Part shown: positions 23,001-32,950 of the stretch, one piece after another | Position numbering within the stretch: the first letter of the stretch is position 1 | How the letters are laid out: each line of letters opens with the position of its first letter | NCBI GenBank assembly: GCA_039583875.1 | Contig: CM077149.1 | Coordinates: 154,196,416 to 154,260,415 of the forward strand | Source of the DNA: Platanthera guangdongensis | Taxonomy: Eukaryota; Streptophyta; Magnoliopsida; Asparagales; Orchidaceae | Direction of reading: 5' to 3' | DNA length: 64,000 nucleotides | Translations under genes and position numbers: made by a program | The notes under the pieces: model-generated | Told to the model about the DNA's origin: nothing | Seen by the model: the letters and a program-made list of their open reading frames with translations, nothing else | Databases searched by the model: none

Positions 23001-23741
23001 AATAGAAACCGAAAGAAAAAAAATCTGGACAAACATCATCAATAGATTGTAAGAAAAATTCTTCAAACAATTTGTCCAGAAAGTAATAGAGTTGAGTTTG
23101 TTATCAAGAAGCTGTGAAATTTTTGAAGACAAATTTGGATCAATAGGAGAAGTGCAAAAAGAATGACCTAGTCTTTTGCCACTCATTAGCATGCACAAGT
23201 ATTTATCTAATGAAAAATTTTCAAACTTACACAAGATGTTGATCAGAGCATACATGTCAAAGTGAGATTTTAAGAAGCCCTGAAATATTTAAAAAAATAA
23301 TTAGAAGAAAAAAAGGAGCCGTTGAGAAAAAAATTTAAGTGTTAACATAAACTGCAGAAGTTTAGCTTTTCTTAAACTTTCAAACCTTCAAAGACAACAG
23401 ATCAAGATTGTAGAACAACATGGCTATTGTACTTTTCACACTCGATTTAAGTTGAGCACGTAAGGTATGATGGGCCTCAAAGTTAAGTTCTGAGAGCAAA
23501 TCAATCGTGCTTTGTATATCACACTGAATTAACTGAAAGATTACAATGTTAATAAAAGTAACAGTAAACAACAATATTAAAAAAAATAAACTTAAACATG
23601 AATCATCAAAGTTTCAAATTGGAGATGGTCTCCAAAAAACTAAAGTGGAATTACTACCTTTCAGTCATGTTTGTCTATTGAGTAAAGTGTGCTCGAGTGA
23701 GGTATGCAAAGGCCAACTGGTGGCATCTTAAAGTGCGTGCC
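16909..23741 (-). pseudogene. Decayed multi-exon gene copy, minus strand (right arm)
   Basis: The same exon series as the left arm, read on the minus strand from about 23740 down to a TAG at 16909. This copy keeps the C-terminus (SVDSLVLEAVAEDISVDR), absent from the left arm. Blocks include ALLSELNFEAHHTLRAQ-type sequence (about 23480), LGHSFCTSPIDPNLSSK (about 23140), ITEVWRDNTYLDRCIF (about 21500), ETGLPLDIECGELHMQTK (about 20690), KPHEVYSVFWKCISML (about 20150) and KWIGLWGCLLLCNRL (about 17290). A frameshift near 17075 splits the last exon. Reading frames are better preserved than on the left (for example a 130-codon block at 19892-20284), so this copy may be nearer the parental gene. The family is not recognised. 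Confidence 0.6.
17018..23741 (-). repeat. Right arm of the large inverted repeat
   Basis: About 6.7 kb, the reverse complement of 10500-16278. It is longer mainly because an 814-bp segment is tandemly duplicated (22167-23796). The outer boundary at 23741 falls at the same base as the left arm's start: gcacggactttaagatgcc on the left equals the complement of ggcatcttaaagtgcgtgc on the right. Beyond it the sequence belongs to an unrelated retroelement frame. Confidence 0.93.
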
Positions 23742-23796
23742 TCATAAAAACATGGACTTGAAGATAGTGTCATGTGATCCAGGTTTGCAGATAAGG
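22167..23796. repeat. 814-bp tandem duplication across the arm boundary
   Basis: The unit gaacatttccttcatccaaa...gataagggtttt occurs at about 22167-22980 and 22981-23796. Both copies end with the same 55 bp (cataaaaacatggac...), which lies outside the inverted repeat in the neighbouring gag-like sequence. The duplication therefore happened after that junction formed. Confidence 0.88.
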
Positions 23797-24849
23797 GTTT
23801 TCTCTACAATATCTACTAGCAATTTGCCTCTCTGATTGAAGAATTTCCTTTTAAGAGACCCAAATTTGGCCTCATTGTATCCACACCATCTGAGTGCACT
23901 GTCTCTGTCCGTGACGGCGGGCTCTTCTTCCTCGCTAGTGTTGACGAAGGGTATTTGAAGGGCCTTTCCTAGTTTCTGAGGGTTTACCTTTATTATGATA
24001 TCTTCAATCTTAAACTTATGAGAGTTTTGAGAGGAGGACAATTTTTTGTTCAAGAAGAATTCCACTACCTCCGCAATACTCGTCGCTCCCCGCATACAGT
24101 ACTCACCCGGGCACTTGTCCGCAGTACTCGCCGTTCCCTGAATACAGTACTCGCCCCTCCCTAAATACAGTACTCGCCCCCAGTACTCGCTGCTCCCTGC
24201 GTGCAGTACTCACCCATAGTATTCTCCGCTCCTTGCGTACAATATTTGCCCGCAATAAACGCTACTCGCTGCTCCCTGCGTGCAGTACTCACCCATAGTA
24301 TTCTCCTCTCCTTGCGTACAATATTTGCCCGCAATAAACGCTTCTTCTTGCGCACAATACTCACCCGCAATATTCGCTGCTCCATGCATACAAAACTCGC
24401 TCGGGCACCCGCCCATTGTACTTGCCGCTCCCTGCATATAGTACTCGCTCGGACACTTGCTCGCAGTACTCGTTGCTCCCTACATTCAACACTCTCGCAG
24501 TACTCGCCCACAGTACTCGCCGCACCCTGCATTCAACACTCGTCTGCGGTACTCGCCGCTCCCTACATATAGTACCCGCCCACAATACTCACATATAGTG
24601 TTTGCAGGAGTACTCGCCTTTAGTACTTGCAGTGTACTCACCCTCAATACTCGCCTGGAGTACTTGCTGCAACAACCTCTCCTGAGCTCGCCGACTCTTG
24701 TTCCTTGCTCTCGCTACATCTAGAGTTTGAATGGTCATAAATTTTGATCCGATCGTCAAATTTGGGCGCATAATACATTTTCGGAATAGACAAAATTTTC
24801 CTTCCATCGACAAAGTAGGTTTACCTGTTTGAGCTTGTTTCGCCCCCAC
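23742..24849 (-). pseudogene. Gag-like frame with in-frame minisatellite
   Basis: On the minus strand a frame begins near 24849 (MGAKQAQTGKPTLSMEGKF), shortly after the primer site. It runs through a coding minisatellite (repeats of the type GEYCTQGAAST and ECRVRRVLWAS, depending on frame) and reaches a block 24095-23790 with SHKFKIEDIIIKVNPQKLG, ALRWCGYNEAKFGSLKRKF and LLVDIVEKTLICKPGSHD. That last block resembles N-terminal domains of plant retroelement gag or 'plant transposon protein' families, at low certainty. Frameshifts in the minisatellite and truncation at 23742 make it non-functional. Confidence 0.45.
24078..24690. repeat. 'cagtactcgcc' minisatellite, right block
   Basis: About 30 degenerate units mixing cagtactcgccg, ctccctgcatac and gcccgcaatactc. 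An exact longer repeat of about 95 bp (tcgctgctccctgcgtgcagtactc ... aataaacgct) occurs at about 24187 and 24266. The left block at 2763-3090 has the same words. Confidence 0.8.
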
Positions 24850-24926
24850 TGATGGTTACCAAGTCCCCGGCAACGACGCAAAAAACTTGATGGTTTACCA
24901 TGTCCCCGGCAACGGCGCTAAAAACT
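24849..24926 (-). promoter_or_regulatory. Duplicated primer binding site of the minus-strand gypsy-type element
   Basis: Two tandem copies, 37-38 bp each, of tgatggt(t)..ccccggcaacg.cgc.aaaaact lie directly next to the LTR. Read on the minus strand each gives gcgYcgttgccggggac, the tRNA-complementary primer site. Duplication of the site together with the LTR tip is unusual. Confidence 0.7.
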
Positions 24927-25238
24927 TGATGGTTAAAACTCTAAAAATTGGTGGTTTAAAACCCGCGGCGCCCCGCGGGTTTATTTTAAAGGAAAGCGGG
25001 TGGTTTTATTTATTTTGGAAGGACGAGGTGCGTAGATTTATTATTTGGATATAAAAAAGGGTTGAAACCGTGTTTTAACGAAAGAAGGCAAGTGCACATA
25101 TCGCGTGTAGTACAAGATATTCTGGTGAGGAATATCAGGGTCGTATTGTTCTTGGGGACGAGTTGATTATTTCTACTCTTCCCTGGAGGGAACTATTATT
25201 TTACCGAAAATAACTTGTCGGGTTATTATTTATATATT

Positions 25239-25272
<34 letters not shown>

Positions 25273-25864
25273 AATAAATAAACATTAAAAAGGAGCCGAT
25301 GGAGAAATAACACAACTGTATCAAATTGAATTTGAACCAAAATAAACTTTTAATAAATATTGATCATAAATTTCAAATTAATAAGGCAGAGACTTGGCCG
25401 TGAAGGTTTCACAAATATGAGCTCACATATATCTAGGATTATCGCTCACCTGAACATTAAGACTATTCAACCGGGCTCTCGTCCGACGAAGGATTTCTCT
25501 TAATGCCCACATTACGCTAAGAACCCCGCTATTGTGTGGGGAACCCAATCCGGTAGAGTTGCTCGCCTCCTCTCTCGAGGGTTAGTGCGGAACTCCCTTT
25601 ACCCAAGGGTGATCGGTCCATACGCACGGTCTCTCGGCTAGCTAGCGTATGAACTACGGAAATAGAGCCCACACATCGATATGTGGTTCTACGCGTCGTA
25701 AAGCCGGGGCAAACCTAAAGTAATTTAATTAACGAGAAAAAAGGACCTTTAATTATTTAAAGCGATTTTATCTATCCCAATGCTTTTCAATACTGAAGGC
25801 TAATAGCGGTTAGCCACTCATCAGAATGAGAACGACTTGCGGAAAGAAATACATAATTGAAAGG

Positions 25865-26235
25865 TGCAAGTCCTACTCAAACGAGTATGCAAGAAATGAA
25901 AGCAGAAAATGAAATCAGTAAATGAAAGCAGTAAAGAAAACTGTAAAATGCAGTCCTACTCAAACGAGTAGGCGGGAAATGAAAGCAGTAAAATGACAAG
26001 TCCTACTCAAACGAGTAGGCGAAAAATTAAAGCAGTAAAATGCGAGTACTACTCAAACGAGTAGGCGAGAAATGAAAGCATTAAAATGACAAGTCCTACT
26101 CAAACGAGTAGGCGGGAAATTAAAGCGATAAAAGTACAAGTTCTACTCAAATGAGTAGACGGGAAATGACAAGCCTACTCAAACGAGTAGGCGAGAAATT
26201 AAAGCGAGTTCTACTCAAACGAGTAGGAGAAAATA
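25865..26235. repeat. Tandem array of palindromic CCTACTCAAACGAGTAGG units
   Basis: Eight units at 25-80-bp spacing (most 45-50 bp), each a 7-bp perfect stem (CCTACTC/GAGTAGG) around an AAAC loop, separated by gaaatgaaagcagtaaaatga-type spacers. Two units have compensating or near-compensating changes (ttctactcaaatgagtagac). Confidence 0.85.
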
Positions 26236-27129
26236 GATGCACACACGCACACACTGTACATAAAATAAAACACACACACTCTACATAAATAAAATCTAAC
26301 TCATACACTCACACACACAATCAAAAAAAGAGAAAAACAAAGCTATTTAAAAATTAAAACGATTACAAATCTACTCATAGAATATGACAAAAATGCATAA
26401 AAAGAGAAAATAAAAATTAAAAGAACAAATGTTTTGAAAATTAAAATTAAAATCAAAGTGCTCGAAAAATTAAAACGATGACTTATTCATTCTTATAATT
26501 TTATAGAAATGCTAAAAAAGTGGAAGAAATAGTAAAAGAACGAAACGTTTTATAAAAATAAAAATAAAAAGACTAAGTAAAAAAATTCAAAACCACTTTT
26601 ATAAATATTTTTATAAATCTATAAGAATGAACATAAAAAAAAGTTCTTAAACAAAACAAAAAAAAGGCTAAGGGCAAATGAAAAGAAAAGCTAATACAAA
26701 TCTAAGTAACAAAAAAAATAAAAACATAACATTACTTTTACTCTCATACACACACACACAGAAAAATAAAGAAAGAAAAACAAAAGACAGATAAGATTGC
26801 TTAAGGAAGGACATTCAGATGAAATCCATAACCACATAAGGAGGAAAAAAACTACAATTTTTATTAAGATTAAAAGTGGATTACAAAGGTAAAACAAAAA
26901 TAAAAGAGGGGGAGAAAATTCAGTTACAAGGCATGAAAATCACCTAAGCAGCACCTTCCCTAAGCAAAATGGTTCAAAAAAAACAGAACATTGGATCTTA
27001 CAATAAAGTTCTATTTATAAGCAAAATTTTCGGGTTACACGCCCTAGGTCACTGGCGTGTCAGGGGGCATGCAGCTACTGTTGCTGATGTGATCCAGATC
27101 ATTTATTTCTGGTTTGACTTTTGGGGCTG

Positions 27130-27690
27130 TACACGTAGAAGTCACGGGCGTGACTGCTGTCACGGGCGTGTAGGGGGGCGTGTCGGGGAGGTTTATCTGG
27201 GGAAGACGTCGTGTCAATTCGTCGCCGACGCTGTCTTGTCTGGGACAGGTGGAGAGGTTACCGGCGTGTCGCTGACTTGCACGGGCGTGTCAGTTGGTTC
27301 GACGAACGTCGAATGCTGAACGTCGAGCTGGAGGCGTTGAGTGGCGATGACGTCGAGTGGTTGGCGTTGAGAGTGTGTCACGAGTTGAACACAGGCGTGT
27401 CGAGTCGGGACATGGGCGTGTCAGAAATCGTCGAACGAAGATCGTTGAGTTGTGTTCGACGAACGTCGAGGACGTGACACGAGGCGTGTTCAGAAATCGT
27501 CGAACGCAGATCGTTGAGTTGAGATCCACAAACGTCGAGGGCGTGACACGGGCGTGTCACGGGATGAACACGGGCGTGTCGGGCAGTTCGACGTACGTCG
27601 AACGGCGATCATCGAGCTGGCTGCAACTTTCTGTTGGGATCAAGGCAACACGCCCAGGTCACGGGCGTGACCAAGAAGTACACGGGCGTG
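27130..27690. repeat. Cluster of CACGGGCGTG words
   Basis: Around nine copies of (c/a)acgggcgtg(t/a) plus weaker ggcgtgtc copies, interleaved with gttcgacgaacgtcgag-type units that are themselves palindromic. The cluster is GC-rich inside an AT-rich LTR. It may be a promoter/enhancer block of the LTR or simply a minisatellite. Confidence 0.6.
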
Positions 27691-27931
27691 TACTATGAAT
27701 TTTTGACAGTTTCTGAGAAAATTTTGGAAAACAAAATAAACTAAGTTAGCAAAAAATTTATAAAAAGGAGCATTTTATTAAACAAAATTTAACTAAAAAT
27801 AGAGAAAATAAACAAAAACGATTTAAATAATCTATGTAAAAAATACATATATTTACAACTTATCACCCACCGATCGCTCAAATTCAACTCCGTTTGCAAG
27901 TTATCACAATATTTCTCTGAGATTTCTCTTC

Positions 27932-27974
27932 ATGTTGACGGCTGACAATTGTCTCACCTCTGAATCTCACCTAC
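27932..27974 (+). pseudogene. Copia gag, first 14 codons
   Basis: ATG 27932 starts MLTADNCLTSESHL, which continues in frame in the piece at 49208 (49208-49212 repeats the duplicated cctac). The upstream 27866-27931 is the untranslated leader of the same element. Confidence 0.7.
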
Positions 27975-29241
27975 TGATGTAACCTAGGGACTAGGGTTAG
28001 GTTTATTTGAAAATAAGATAATTTTAAACGATCTCTTTAACTTAATATAGGCTGAGGGGCCAAAATGAATTTTTTCCGCGCGTAACACTACTCTCAACGA
28101 TAACTCCCGCAGATCCGTTAATCAATATTTGAAAGAAATTTCCTTGAGCGTTCGGTTCAAACCATGACGAGATCTATAGATCCGCAAGCAAATTCACACA
28201 TAACAATTTATGGATGAACAACAATAAAAGAAATGCTCGTTGAGGCAAACTTAAATTAATTAATTAGGATGCATAAAATTAATCCAATATGAGTAGCAGG
28301 AGGCAGTGAAGTTACCCAGGGTTTTAGTCTTGTCCAAGCACAGTCAACACAAGGAGGAATCAACGCAAGTTAGGTTCACCATTGATTCGCGGACTAAATA
28401 TGTCGACGTCGACGCCAATCAGAAGAGGTGGCTGGACGAGGTCGCCAGAGTTAGTACCGAGGTCGACGACGACCGAGTAGGCGGAGGAGATCGGCCACCA
28501 GATCGCTGGAGTAGGGCGGCCTGTTGTTAACAACGATCGGGCAGGGGGGTAGGATTTGCTGGCGCGAATCGACGTCAGTTGCCAGGCAGGCAACAAGCTC
28601 TCCAAAGTGGAGACGAGGCCACTAAGAAAGAAGGACTGAGGTGCGGAGCTTCCGGGGAGATCGAACTAGAGAGGGTGCTGAAAACTTTAGTGGCTGGAGT
28701 CACCGACAATACAGAGGGACGATAAGGGTATCGTCCTCTGTTCTGTCCGGTCAGCTGGTCTTCTTCTTGGCCGGATGCCTAATGGACATCTGATTTTCAA
28801 AAATCCTTTCCAAAATAGTTCTTGGGTTCTGATTATTCCCCAAATTTAAATTCTTTCTAAACTTTTCACATGCAACAATTTTAAAATATCCCTTTCCAAC
28901 TTTTTCATAGGACAATAGTAGTTTCCAAAATTGATTATTTTTTTCAAATGTCCACAAATATTTCTCTTGCATGATTTGCCTTAATATGATTTAAATATCC
29001 TTACAACTTAGATTTATGCGTCATTAAATATTTTAAGCTTACCTTTACCGTCCTAACTACCAAAATTACTGGACCTATTTATTCAAGGTCTCATCGGGCT
29101 GTCAAACCGATGAGCCAAACAATTTCAAATAAAAAACATGTGCGCAAAAAAAATTCAGAACAATAAATAAGTGCATGAAAATAAAAGTTCCATGATGCAT
29201 GATGACGTCATGTATATTTAAATGCGACGAATGATACATCA
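27975..29241 (-). repeat. 3' LTR of the minus-strand gypsy element
   Basis: 1267 bp, TGATGTAACC...ATACATCA. It aligns along its length with 31906-32022 joined to 48056-49207, with clearly more than 10 percent divergence by eye, so this insertion is old. The frames at 28306-28530 and 28360-28605 lie inside it and are not genes. Confidence 0.88.
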
Positions 29242-29873
29242 ATTCCCCCAGAATTTAGAAAGCTCGAACACGATGAGAATTTGCAAAGACTGGCACCGGA
29301 GAGAACTGACGTCATCGTTGGTGCTAGATCGGGTGGTATATCTGGGTCCTTGACGGATGACTCTATTGGTGACCCAATGCGCTTCTGAACATAAACTGGA
29401 TCAAACTTCCTGCAATAAGCAATCACCTGACCTTCTTTTGAAAAGTACACCTCATGACGATAAAAACATGTGAGTTTGTAATGTTCAAAGGTTGCTCGCA
29501 AAATATTAGCAGTAATTTTATGCAATTCTTTTAAATAAATAAAATGAGCTTGCACATCGAATGAAATACGTTCATGAAATGAGAGATGATGACAGTCTGG
29601 TGGGCGGAGCAGCAGATAGAAAATCTTGAAAGAAGATATATTAAGAGGGCGACTTTTAGAATTATTGCAAGTGAAATTTGCTCGTGGAGGTACTAGATCC
29701 CATTGCGTCAGATTCTCCTCAGCCAGACACCTAAGAAAGTTCCCCAAAATCTGATTAACAACCCGGTTCTGTTCATCGATCAGAGAATGATAAGCGCTAC
29801 GGAATTCGAGTTTTGTTTTGTTCCGACCCCATAAATATGATATAAAATATTTAATATATTGGCATAACTCCAC
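29208..29873 (-). pseudogene. Ty3/gypsy integrase C-terminal half
   Basis: The translated minus frame keeps the post-catalytic part of a gypsy integrase: FRSAYHSLIDEQNRVVNQ (the usual SSAYHPQTDGQTEVVNR region containing the last catalytic Glu), LGNFLRCL, QWDLVPPRANFTCNNS, and a C-terminal helix with KELHKITANIL. It reads into the 3' LTR at its end. Several conserved residues are changed and the N-terminal zinc finger and core are missing. Confidence 0.75.
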
Positions 29874-30497
29874 AAATCTGTCTATCCCTAAATGATAGTG
29901 AGGTGGAATAAAAGCGTTGTCTCTAAATATGTGATCGTGTGGTCTTCAGATATAGTTTCTAAAGACTAAGAAATATCAGGTGGTACGTCGGGAATCGATA
30001 AATATGGGGTGAGCGACACATCATGGGATGGGGGTTCAGACGGGAGTGCGGTGAGCAGTACTGTGGCGGGGTCAAGGAAAAGTGAAGAGGTGCTCTCGCG
30101 TACCCTGGGGATAAGGCAGTTCTTTTGGGGTAAAAGAACAATCTTGTGCCCGTGGTGCTCGAAGGAATGAGAGTTACTCGTGCCGTCATGCATGACACGT
30201 CGATCGTATTGCCAAGATCTCCCCTAGTAGGATGTGATAGATATCCATCACAGTAACATGACAAAACTTTTTCTAAATATGCGTTCCATATAGAAAACTC
30301 TACTAGACAGTAGTGAGTGCCGGGCATAGTCAAATGACTATTGACTCCAGATAAGTTGTAGGGTTATTCTAACAGATGCATCTTAAGCCCTAATATGTCG
30401 ACAATTTCCCCATACTACCACTATCGATGATAATAGAACAAAATTGTCACTTGATGCTTGCAGTAGTGCAAAAAATATCATGTCTCTTATGATCCTC
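29874..30497 (-). other. Degenerate internal region between gag and integrase remnants
   Basis: About 620 bp where protease, RT and RNase H should be. The frame 29959-30333 has no recognisable polymerase motif. The region marks the internal deletion, perhaps with rearranged filler. Confidence 0.4.
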
Positions 30498-31703
30498 CTA
30501 AGTAGACTCACTAGGGTTGATCTGACTATAACGTAAGACACAGACTAAGTGTTCGGCGTGTTCGCCTTCCACTTTTATGACATCCTCAGACTCGTGCTCA
30601 GGCTCTGACTCGGGGTGATACTCATTAACGTAAACTCCATACTCAGGCTCACGTCCACCAGTAGAATCAATAATAACGACGAAGTGGTGTTGCAAAAACT
30701 CAGATGATTTTTGCCTCGGCTTCATACACTTGAAGCATCCGAATATTCCAGTGTTGGGCTTAGCCCCAATAATCTTCTTACCCTTGGAAGGGATAGTGGA
30801 TAGGGTCGGAGTCCCGGTAGTGATGAGAGGGTGTGGGGAGTCCGAGATCCTAATAGTGGTGGTAGTGGTGACACTCAATGTGGATCTCTCCGTAGACCTA
30901 ACTTTGGAGGTCTGCTTTTGTAAGGACTCTACTCTCTGTGCGCGACTCGAAATCTCTCCCAAGTCCTTATAGTCAAAAAGCTCTAGGTGGTCTATAATAA
31001 AATAACATAACCCGCTCAGATAACGGGACACAGTCATGTCATAATGCTCTTGAAGGTCGAGGCGAGACTGCAGTGTTGGGAACTCGTTCGTATACTCATC
31101 CACTGATAATTTGTCTTGTCGTAGATTGTGGAACCGACAGTAGAGGGTCTACAAATAATCGGGTGGAACGTATCGCTTCTGAAGTTGCATTTTAAATTCT
31201 GCCCATGTGGTGATCGGGGGCATGCCTAAATTTAATCTAGATCGCTCGAGTAGTCCCCACCAAACTAAAGCGGATTCTTTCAGTCTAAGCAGGACATACT
31301 CAACTTGCTTAGCTTGGGGCAATTGCTTCCAAGTCAGGAAACAGTTCATCCGTCCACACCAGTCTAAGCATCCCTCGGGTTCTAAGTGTTCCTCGAAATC
31401 ACCCACGTCTAATTTGACTCCTACATCCCAACGGGTTTGGTTATGTGGTTCGTTACGTAGTTCAGGTTTGGGGTATGCAAGTTCTAATTATCTGGGGTTA
31501 GGGTTTACTACAATCTCTGTGGCAGGTACTTGATTTAATTGCAAGGTAGCTTCTATATGATTAACCGTTGTGCGAAAACCATTCATTACATGTGTAACAC
31601 TACCCATACCGGTTGTGAGAGTTTCTACCGCTTTCATCAAATTGTTCATACGGTGGGCTAAGTCTCCTACGCTAGCCTCTAGATGATCAACTCGCTTTTC
31701 CAT
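30498..31703 (-). pseudogene. Ty3/gypsy gag
   Basis: One minus frame from the ATG at 31703 (MEKRVDHLEASVGDLAHRM) with in-frame stops near 31489 and 31149. The central Retrotrans_gag-type block has YVLLRLKESALVWWGLLE, TWAEFKMQLQKRYVPPDY and VDEYTNEFPTLQSRL. A knuckle remnant (FGCFKCMKP) near 30740 has lost the later His/Cys. Gag forms the virus-like particle in the cytoplasm. Internal to this frame everything follows the usual chromovirus-like order. Confidence 0.8.
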
Positions 31704-31890
31704 TTAAAAGTTGATTTTAATTTTCTCAAAAAATTTTAATTGATATTTAGAAAATAATAATTTGAAACTCTTTTTCTTGTTTAAAATAGAATTGTTTCTT
31801 TTTTAAATTTTTTAAAACTAAATAATAATAACAAAATTTTTATAAAAAATTAATGGATCGACCGATTCACGGCAGGAGTGAATCGACCTT

Positions 31891-31905
31891 GCTTTGATAC
31901 CAAAC
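31891..31905 (-). promoter_or_regulatory. Initiator-tRNA-Met primer binding site
   Basis: On the minus strand the 5' LTR end ...TTACATCA is followed by gtttggtatcaaagc, which matches the canonical TGGTATCAGAGC primer site with one change. This fixes the element's orientation. Confidence 0.8.
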
Positions 31906-32022
31906 TGATGTAACCTATGCTTAGGTTTATTTGAAAATAAGGTAATTTTAAACGATCTCTTTAATTTAATTTAGACCGAGGGGCCAAAACAAATTTTTTC
32001 CCCGCGTAGCACTACTCTCAAC
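31906..32022 (-). repeat. 5' LTR of the minus-strand gypsy element, part 1
   Basis: 117 bp of LTR adjacent to the primer site, aligning with 27975-28095. It ends at the 8-bp hAT target duplication ctctcaac (32015-32022). The rest lies at 48056-49207. Confidence 0.88.
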
Positions 32023-32950
32023 CAGTGTTGTCAAAATCACGATCTTGCACGTAAGATCGTACGATCTTACGATTTTTACGGGGGATACAATATTCGGGCG
32101 AGCCTAGATCGCGTGTACCGTAGAAACGGTAGGATCACCGTTTAGGATCGCAAGATCGTACGATCCTACGATCCCGTACGATCCTACCGTTTCCACGGGA
32201 AACACTTATATTAGCTCACAAACCCGAACCGGTCGCAGGAAAAATGTTTCGTCGCCTCGAGAACGAAATCGCCTCTTCTCCCTAAGGTTCGGCCCGACAC
32301 TCCCCTCCCGCCTGCGCGCGACACTTAGACGCCGCTGCCGCCCTATTCTGCCTGCGCGCGACAGTGAGAGGCCGCCGCTGCCGCCCTATTCTGCTTGCGC
32401 GCGACAGTGAGACGCCGCCGCTGCCGCTGGTGTTTGCTCGTCCGAGAAGGGTTCTACCGCCTCTTGCCATCCCGATCTGGTGCGAGTCCTCCTCCCCGCG
32501 CAGCAATACACTTATATTCATCTCCCTCGTTTAGTAAGCTTAGTTCTATAGTCCGTTATTTGGTCTTTTACTATAATTAATGGTATTTAATGTGCTTATG
32601 TCGTATTGCACTACTGCCATTTTATGTCTATCATTTTTATTCATATTTACTGATGGTGGTAAGATGGTTATTAATCATTATGAACATGTTTGTAATTATT
32701 TCAATGGTGGTAGGATTTATTGATCATGGGTTATGGCCACTACTGTAATTAATCGGCTTCAACCCTAAAAGAGTGATGGTCAAATTTCTGAGTAAAACAT
32801 TAACTTTCCCTCTGACCTGCTGTCTTAGCATTATTTTGTCGACCCTGTATTCCCCTTAATATTGAGTTATGGAAATTGGATGCTTATGATTTGAATTTTT
32901 TTTTGTTTCATGTGCTTATGGTTTGATTTGTATTGAGTAGGTAGTTAAAA

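Larger units (their letters stand above)
23742..27865 (-). mobile_element. 5' part of a minus-strand gypsy-type element (Athila/Tat-like LTR)
   Basis: Read on the minus strand: a 2.9-kb LTR (27865-24927), a primer site of the type gcgccgttgccgggga, a leader, and a gag-like frame that is cut at 23742 by the inverted repeat. The primer site and the LTR block around 25085-25195 (aagtgcacatatcgcgtgtag ... ttcttggggac) are typical of Athila/Tat-group elements. No second LTR is visible in the window, so the element is truncated. Confidence 0.65.
24927..27865 (-). repeat. 2.9-kb LTR (5' LTR in minus orientation)
   Basis: Bounded by TGATGG at 24927 and CTTATCA at 27865, giving TG...CA ends on either strand. 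It contains a TA microsatellite (25225-25275), an array of palindromic 'CCTACTC-AAAC-GAGTAGG' units (25865-26235), CA-rich microsatellites (26237-26330, 26748-26760) and a cluster of cacgggcgtg words (27130-27690). No protein is encoded; open frames such as those at 26969-27698 are repeat-driven. The right flank cccac (27866-27870) is the candidate target duplication. Confidence 0.6.

Noticed and set aside
10500..23741. Naming the gene in the inverted repeat (a large helical meiosis-type protein was considered)
   Set aside because: No diagnostic motif was seen; naming it would be a guess, so it is left unassigned.
10500..23741. The inverted repeat as a giant foldback transposon
   Set aside because: Arms have introns and exons of one gene, no target duplication is visible at the outer ends, and there are no transposon termini.
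24201..24572. Open frames on the plus strand through the 'tactcgcc' minisatellite
   Set aside because: Repeat-driven; the minus strand has the better case because it joins the gag-like block and primer site.
25865..26235. Short palindromic repeats with spacers resembling CRISPR
   Set aside because: Spacers are similar to each other and irregular in length, there are no cas genes, and the array lies in an LTR of a plant element.
28306..28605. Frames of 70-80 codons on both strands
   Set aside because: They lie inside the 1.27-kb LTR and are matched by equally degenerate frames in the partner LTR at 48345-48642.
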